A model generated the notes under the pieces. The model worked only from the letters and a program-made list of their open reading frames with translations, had not been told where the DNA came from and did not search any database. The position numbers and the translations under genes are program-made. DNA of 9,270 nt, from the NCBI GenBank assembly GCA_900316925.1, contig ONEU01000039.1, positions 1 through 9,270 of the forward strand. The letters run 5' to 3'. The first letter of the stretch is position 1. Every line of letters begins with the position of its first letter. Below, piece after piece: positions 6,982 through 9,270 of the stretch. The stretch comes from an uncultured Eubacteriales bacterium. Lineage in GTDB: Bacteria > Bacillota > Clostridia > Oscillospirales > Acutalibacteraceae.

Positions 6982-7407
6982 ATGGCAGGATATCCGCATA
7001 CCAGATTCAGATATAAAGTGGAAATTGACGGACTTGATGCAGGTGGCTTTTCAGAGGTCACAGGCTTTGATGCATCCATTGATGTAGTAGAATACAGAGA
7101 GGGCGATATGGTCACCACCCCCATGAAGGTGCCGGGCCTGAAGCGCTATGGCAACATCACCCTGAAGCAGGGCCTGGTGGATTCTACCGTTATGTATGAC
7201 TGGATGATCACCGGCGTGAACGGCGCAGTGGAAAGAAAGACCATTACCATTACACTGCTTGATGAAGAGGAGTCTCCGGCAGCTTCCTGGCAGGTCATCA
7301 ATGCATGGCCCATGAAGTACACCGCTCCCGATTTCAATGCAACTGCCTCTGAAATCGCAATTGAGACTGTTGAGATTGCACACGAGGGCATGACCAGAAT
7401 TTCCTGA
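6982..7407 (+). CDS. Contractile injection system inner tube protein (gp19/Afp1-like)
   Basis: A 141-residue tube subunit of the T4 gp19-like family. Hexameric rings would stack into the rigid tube inside the sheath. The N-terminus has the family pattern: RFRYKVEIDGLDAGGFSEV (9-27), then a turn and FDASIDVVEYREGD (29-42). It continues with GLKRYGNITLKQGL (52-65), the surface-helix segment YDWMITG (72-78), and closing strands ending ASEIAIETVEIAHEGMTRI. The length is close to that of Afp1/Pvc1. AAGGAG lies 11 bases upstream of the ATG. It directly follows the sheath gene, the usual sheath-tube pairing, and is followed by a strong terminator, so the two appear to be made from one dedicated transcript. 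No second tube paralogue is present. Confidence 0.95.
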   Translation: MAGYPHTRFRYKVEIDGLDAGGFSEVTGFDASIDVVEYREGDMVTTPMKVPGLKRYGNITLKQGLVDSTVMYDWMITGVNGAVERKTITITLLDEEESPAASWQVINAWPMKYTAPDFNATASEIAIETVEIAHEGMTRIS

Positions 7408-7425
7408 TCCTCATTTGATACAGAT

Positions 7426-7470
7426 AGCGTGCAGTACCCCTTTGAGAGGGTGCTGCACGCTTTTGCTTTT
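7426..7470 (+). terminator. Strong rho-independent terminator after the tube gene
   Basis: AGCGTGCAGTACCC (7426-7439) pairs with GGGTGCTGCACGCT (7448-7461), a 14-bp stem with a single G-U pair and an 8-base loop, followed by TTTTGCTTTT. There is no matching A-tract on the 5' side, so it acts on + strand transcripts and closes the sheath-tube unit. Confidence 0.92.
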
Positions 7471-7490
7471 GGAAAAAAGTGGATAATTTG

Positions 7491-7519
7491 TTGATTTCAG
7501 TTGGGAAATAAGGTATAAT
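7491..7519 (+). promoter_or_regulatory. Sigma-A-type promoter for the HD-GYP gene
   Basis: TTGATT (7491-7496) and a perfect TATAAT (7514-7519) are separated by 17 bp. Transcription would start near 7526, giving a leader of about 53 bases before the ATG at 7579. It lies just after the upstream terminator, so the downstream genes form an independent unit. Confidence 0.75.
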
Positions 7520-7553
7520 ATTTCCAAAAAGTGGAGGAGGGTTCCGGGAGCTT

Positions 7554-7586
7554 ATGGCACCCGGAGAGAAACAACACGATGGATAA
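7554..7586 (+). other. Possible 10-codon leader frame overlapping the HD-GYP start
   Basis: ATG at 7554 opens a ten-residue frame (MAPGEKQHDG) ending TAA at 7584-7586, so it overlaps the HD-GYP ATG at 7579 by eight bases. A strong purine run, GGAGGAGGG (7533-7541), lies 12 bases upstream. Translation of this small frame could feed ribosomes to the HD-GYP start, but the spacing is long and the peptide has no known features. It may be chance. Confidence 0.2.
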
Positions 7587-8994
7587 ACTATCAAAAGAGA
7601 AGGATCATTCGGATTCTTCCTACCACAAAAGACGCAGGCGGCGACGCTATAAGATGGTTCTGACACTTGTGCTTCTGATTGTTTGTATGGCGGTATTCAA
7701 TATTGTGAGCAGCGTGGTGCTCTATACCACCAGGATCAAGGAGGAGCGTATTCATACGGCAACGGGGGCGGCAGAAATGGCGGCAGCCCTGATTGACGGG
7801 AACAAGGTGGAGGACTATCTTGCCAACGGGACAAAAGAACCCGGGTACGAGGCGATCCATAAGGAAATGTGTAACATCCGTGACCATGCCTACGGGGTAG
7901 AATATCTGTACGCCCTGAAATTGGTGGATGAAGGCTGCTGCTTTATCTTTGATACCGACACGGATGACGTGCAGGCAAATCCTCCCGGAACGGTGGTTGC
8001 TTTTGAAGAGGCGTTCAAGCCGTATCTGCCGGCGCTGTTTGCGGGGAAGCGTATTGAGCCCATCGAATCAAATGATGTGAGCGGCTGGGTGATTACGATC
8101 TATGAGCCGGTGTATGACCGGAACGGCAAGTGTTCGAGTTATGTGGGCGTGGACATTTCCATGACGGACGTGCGCGATAATATCGGAGAATTTCTGGCAT
8201 GGGTTGTCAGCGGTACGATCATTTTCCTGCTGCTGGTACTGTTGATCTGCTGGTGGCTCTCTCACCAGTACAGCAAGGTAAGTGACGCCGAGGAACAGCT
8301 GCATAAGCAGCAGCAGGATAAGGTGCTGCTGCGGGAGATCGTGACGGCACTGGTCAAAACGGTTGATATGAAGGACCAGTACACCAACGGTCATTCCTTC
8401 CGTGTGGCAAAGTATACGGCGATGCTGGCGGAAGAACTGGGCTATGACACAGAGACGGTGGAAAAATATTATGATATTGCGCTGATGCATGATATCGGCA
8501 AGATCGGCATTCCCGAAGAGGTGCTGAATAAGCCCGGCAAACTGACGGATGAGGAGTTCGCCACGATCAAGTCACACGCAAAACTGGGGTATGATGTCCT
8601 CAAGGATATCAGCATTATGCCCGACCTGGCAGAGGGTGCAGGCTGTCACCACGAGCGTCCCGACGGAAAGGGCTATCCGCGGGGACTTAAAGACGGGGAG
8701 ATTCCCCGTGTGGCGCAGATCATTGCCGTAGCGGATACCTTTGATGCCATGTATTCAAACCGTCCGTACAGAAAGCGGATGAATTTTGATCGTGTTGTAT
8801 CGATCATCAAGGAAGTTTCGGGCACTCAGCTGACCGAAGACGTGGTGGATGCTTTCCTGCGATTAGTGGATAAGGGAAAGTTCCGTTCCCTTGATGACGA
8901 CGGCGGTGGCAGCGTGGAGGATATTGACAATATTCACAAGCGCTTTGACGAAAAGGAAAAAAGCCTGAACAAGAGCGGGGATGAACAAAAATGA
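7579..8994 (+). CDS. Membrane HD-GYP domain protein, predicted c-di-GMP phosphodiesterase
   Basis: A 471-residue transmembrane receptor. A basic cytoplasmic start (KRRRRRRYK) precedes membrane helix 1 (about 25-50). An extracellular region of about 155 residues follows, resembling a Cache/PAS-like sensor (YGVEYLYALK; VYDRNGKCSSYVGVDIS). Membrane helix 2 spans about 206-230, then a short coiled-coil linker leads to an HD-GYP domain (about 252-435). Signature residues are intact: GHSFRVAKY, the metal-binding HDIGK (304-308), and HHERPDGKGYP (357-367), with proline in place of the frequent tryptophan of HHERWDGKGYP. The family usually hydrolyses cyclic di-GMP; activity here is inferred. A GTG at 7531 would add 16 residues but sits about five bases after the predicted transcription start and lacks a ribosome site. 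The ATG at 7579 has GGAGAG ten bases upstream. The gene overlaps the next by 4 bp. A direct link to the injection system is not shown. Confidence 0.9.
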   Translation: MDKLSKEKDHSDSSYHKRRRRRRYKMVLTLVLLIVCMAVFNIVSSVVLYTTRIKEERIHTATGAAEMAAALIDGNKVEDYLANGTKEPGYEAIHKEMCNIRDHAYGVEYLYALKLVDEGCCFIFDTDTDDVQANPPGTVVAFEEAFKPYLPALFAGKRIEPIESNDVSGWVITIYEPVYDRNGKCSSYVGVDISMTDVRDNIGEFLAWVVSGTIIFLLLVLLICWWLSHQYSKVSDAEEQLHKQQQDKVLLREIVTALVKTVDMKDQYTNGHSFRVAKYTAMLAEELGYDTETVEKYYDIALMHDIGKIGIPEEVLNKPGKLTDEEFATIKSHAKLGYDVLKDISIMPDLAEGAGCHHERPDGKGYPRGLKDGEIPRVAQIIAVADTFDAMYSNRPYRKRMNFDRVVSIIKEVSGTQLTEDVVDAFLRLVDKGKFRSLDDDGGGSVEDIDNIHKRFDEKEKSLNKSGDEQK

Positions 8995-9212
8995 AAGTGA
9001 CGGAGAGCTGTGCCCGGTGCCTGTGGAACAGACAGCGGCATCTGACACAGGATGCGGCGTATCTTTCGGAGATCCGTCAGATTCTTGACAGCCGGCAGGA
9101 AAACGACTGCGCACCCTATCTGGTCTATCTCTTCAATCAGACATACGAGCGTCACTTCGGACAGCGCCCCTCGTACCGGGAAGCTAAGGAAACACTGAAT
9201 AAATCAAAGTAA
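8991..9212 (+). pseudogene. Truncated DUF89/ARMT1-like protein (N-terminal domain only)
   Basis: A 73-residue frame that resembles the N-terminal helical part of DUF89-family proteins: an early CxxC (SCARCLWNRQ, cysteines 7 and 10), then YLSEIRQILDSRQENDCAPYLVYLFNQ (27-53, quoted in part: APYLVYLFNQ), then YERHFG and YREAK. Full DUF89 proteins are usually near 280-300 residues and carry a metal-dependent phosphatase-like catalytic domain that is wholly missing here. In relatives the YxxIK segment continues as YNDLVL; here it becomes ETLNKSK and stops. The ATG overlaps the HD-GYP stop (ATGA), so the two were probably translationally coupled. The stop codon coincides with the first base of a hairpin, suggesting truncation by an insertion. 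It might still be expressed as a small protein. The family call rests on my recognition of the pattern and is moderately sure. Confidence 0.6.
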
Positions 9213-9233
9213 TACTAACTCAAATTGGTATTA
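9210..9233. repeat. Hairpin-forming inverted repeat, possible mobile-element end
   Basis: TAATACTAA (9210-9218) pairs with TTGGTATTA (9225-9233), a 9-bp stem with one G-U pair and a six-base loop. It begins exactly at the TAA stop of the truncated DUF89-like frame. The T-run that follows is weak (ATAATTTTCG), so it is a poor terminator. The DNA after it (9234-9270) is AT-rich and shows no continuation of the DUF89 frame. It could be the terminal hairpin of an insertion sequence or a small repeat. Confidence 0.45.
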
Positions 9234-9270
9234 TGATAATTTTCGTCACTAATCAGGCGTAAAGCAAAAG

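Noticed and set aside
8068..8490. Minus-strand 140-residue frame
   Set aside because: It is antisense to the HD-GYP protein's sensor, membrane and catalytic start, all well supported on the + strand.
1..9270. CRISPR arrays, tRNA or rRNA genes, riboswitches
   Set aside because: No regularly spaced repeats of CRISPR size, no cloverleaf or rRNA sequence, and no riboswitch consensus were recognised by eye on either strand.

Overview
The window (9,270 bp, all convincing genes on the + strand) looks like DNA from a low-to-mid-GC Clostridia, most likely a Ruminococcus/Oscillospiraceae-type gut bacterium. This is inferred from the AGGAGG ribosome-binding sites, the sigma-A-like promoters, the protein composition and the gene families (a MalT-like/BTAD regulator, an HD-GYP receptor, a DUF89-like protein). 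No species can be assigned from sequence alone.

Bases 1-5078 hold one co-directional, tightly packed gene group: the 3' end of an unidentified gene; a 714-residue regulator with an N-terminal MalT-like NTPase and a C-terminal winged helix plus BTAD (SARP-type) domain; an AAA+ ATPase of the type found with contractile injection systems; and a 240-residue charged protein that I do not recognise. The group ends at a clear rho-independent terminator (5050-5078).

Bases 5079-7470 form a separate transcription unit with its own promoter region. It encodes a contractile tail sheath (567 aa) and a gp19/Hcp-like inner tube protein (141 aa), and ends in a strong 14-bp-stem terminator. Together with the AAA+ ATPase this identifies the locus as part of a phage-tail-like contractile injection system (CIS/eCIS). 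No baseplate, spike, tape-measure, cap or LysM gene lies in the window, so any complete system must continue upstream or be split. The sheath promoter carries four TTATAAT-like heptamers at 12-12-13 bp spacing, the last one forming an extended -10 box. This resembles the operators used by SARP regulators, so the neighbouring BTAD protein may switch on sheath and tube synthesis.

Bases 7471-9212 are a third unit: a promoter, a membrane-bound HD-GYP receptor (predicted cyclic-di-GMP phosphodiesterase), and, overlapping it by 4 bp, a 73-residue protein resembling only the N-terminus of DUF89/ARMT1-like proteins. That reading frame stops exactly where a 9-bp-stem hairpin begins, which suggests truncation by an inserted element. 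This unit may simply flank the CIS locus or may be unrelated to it.
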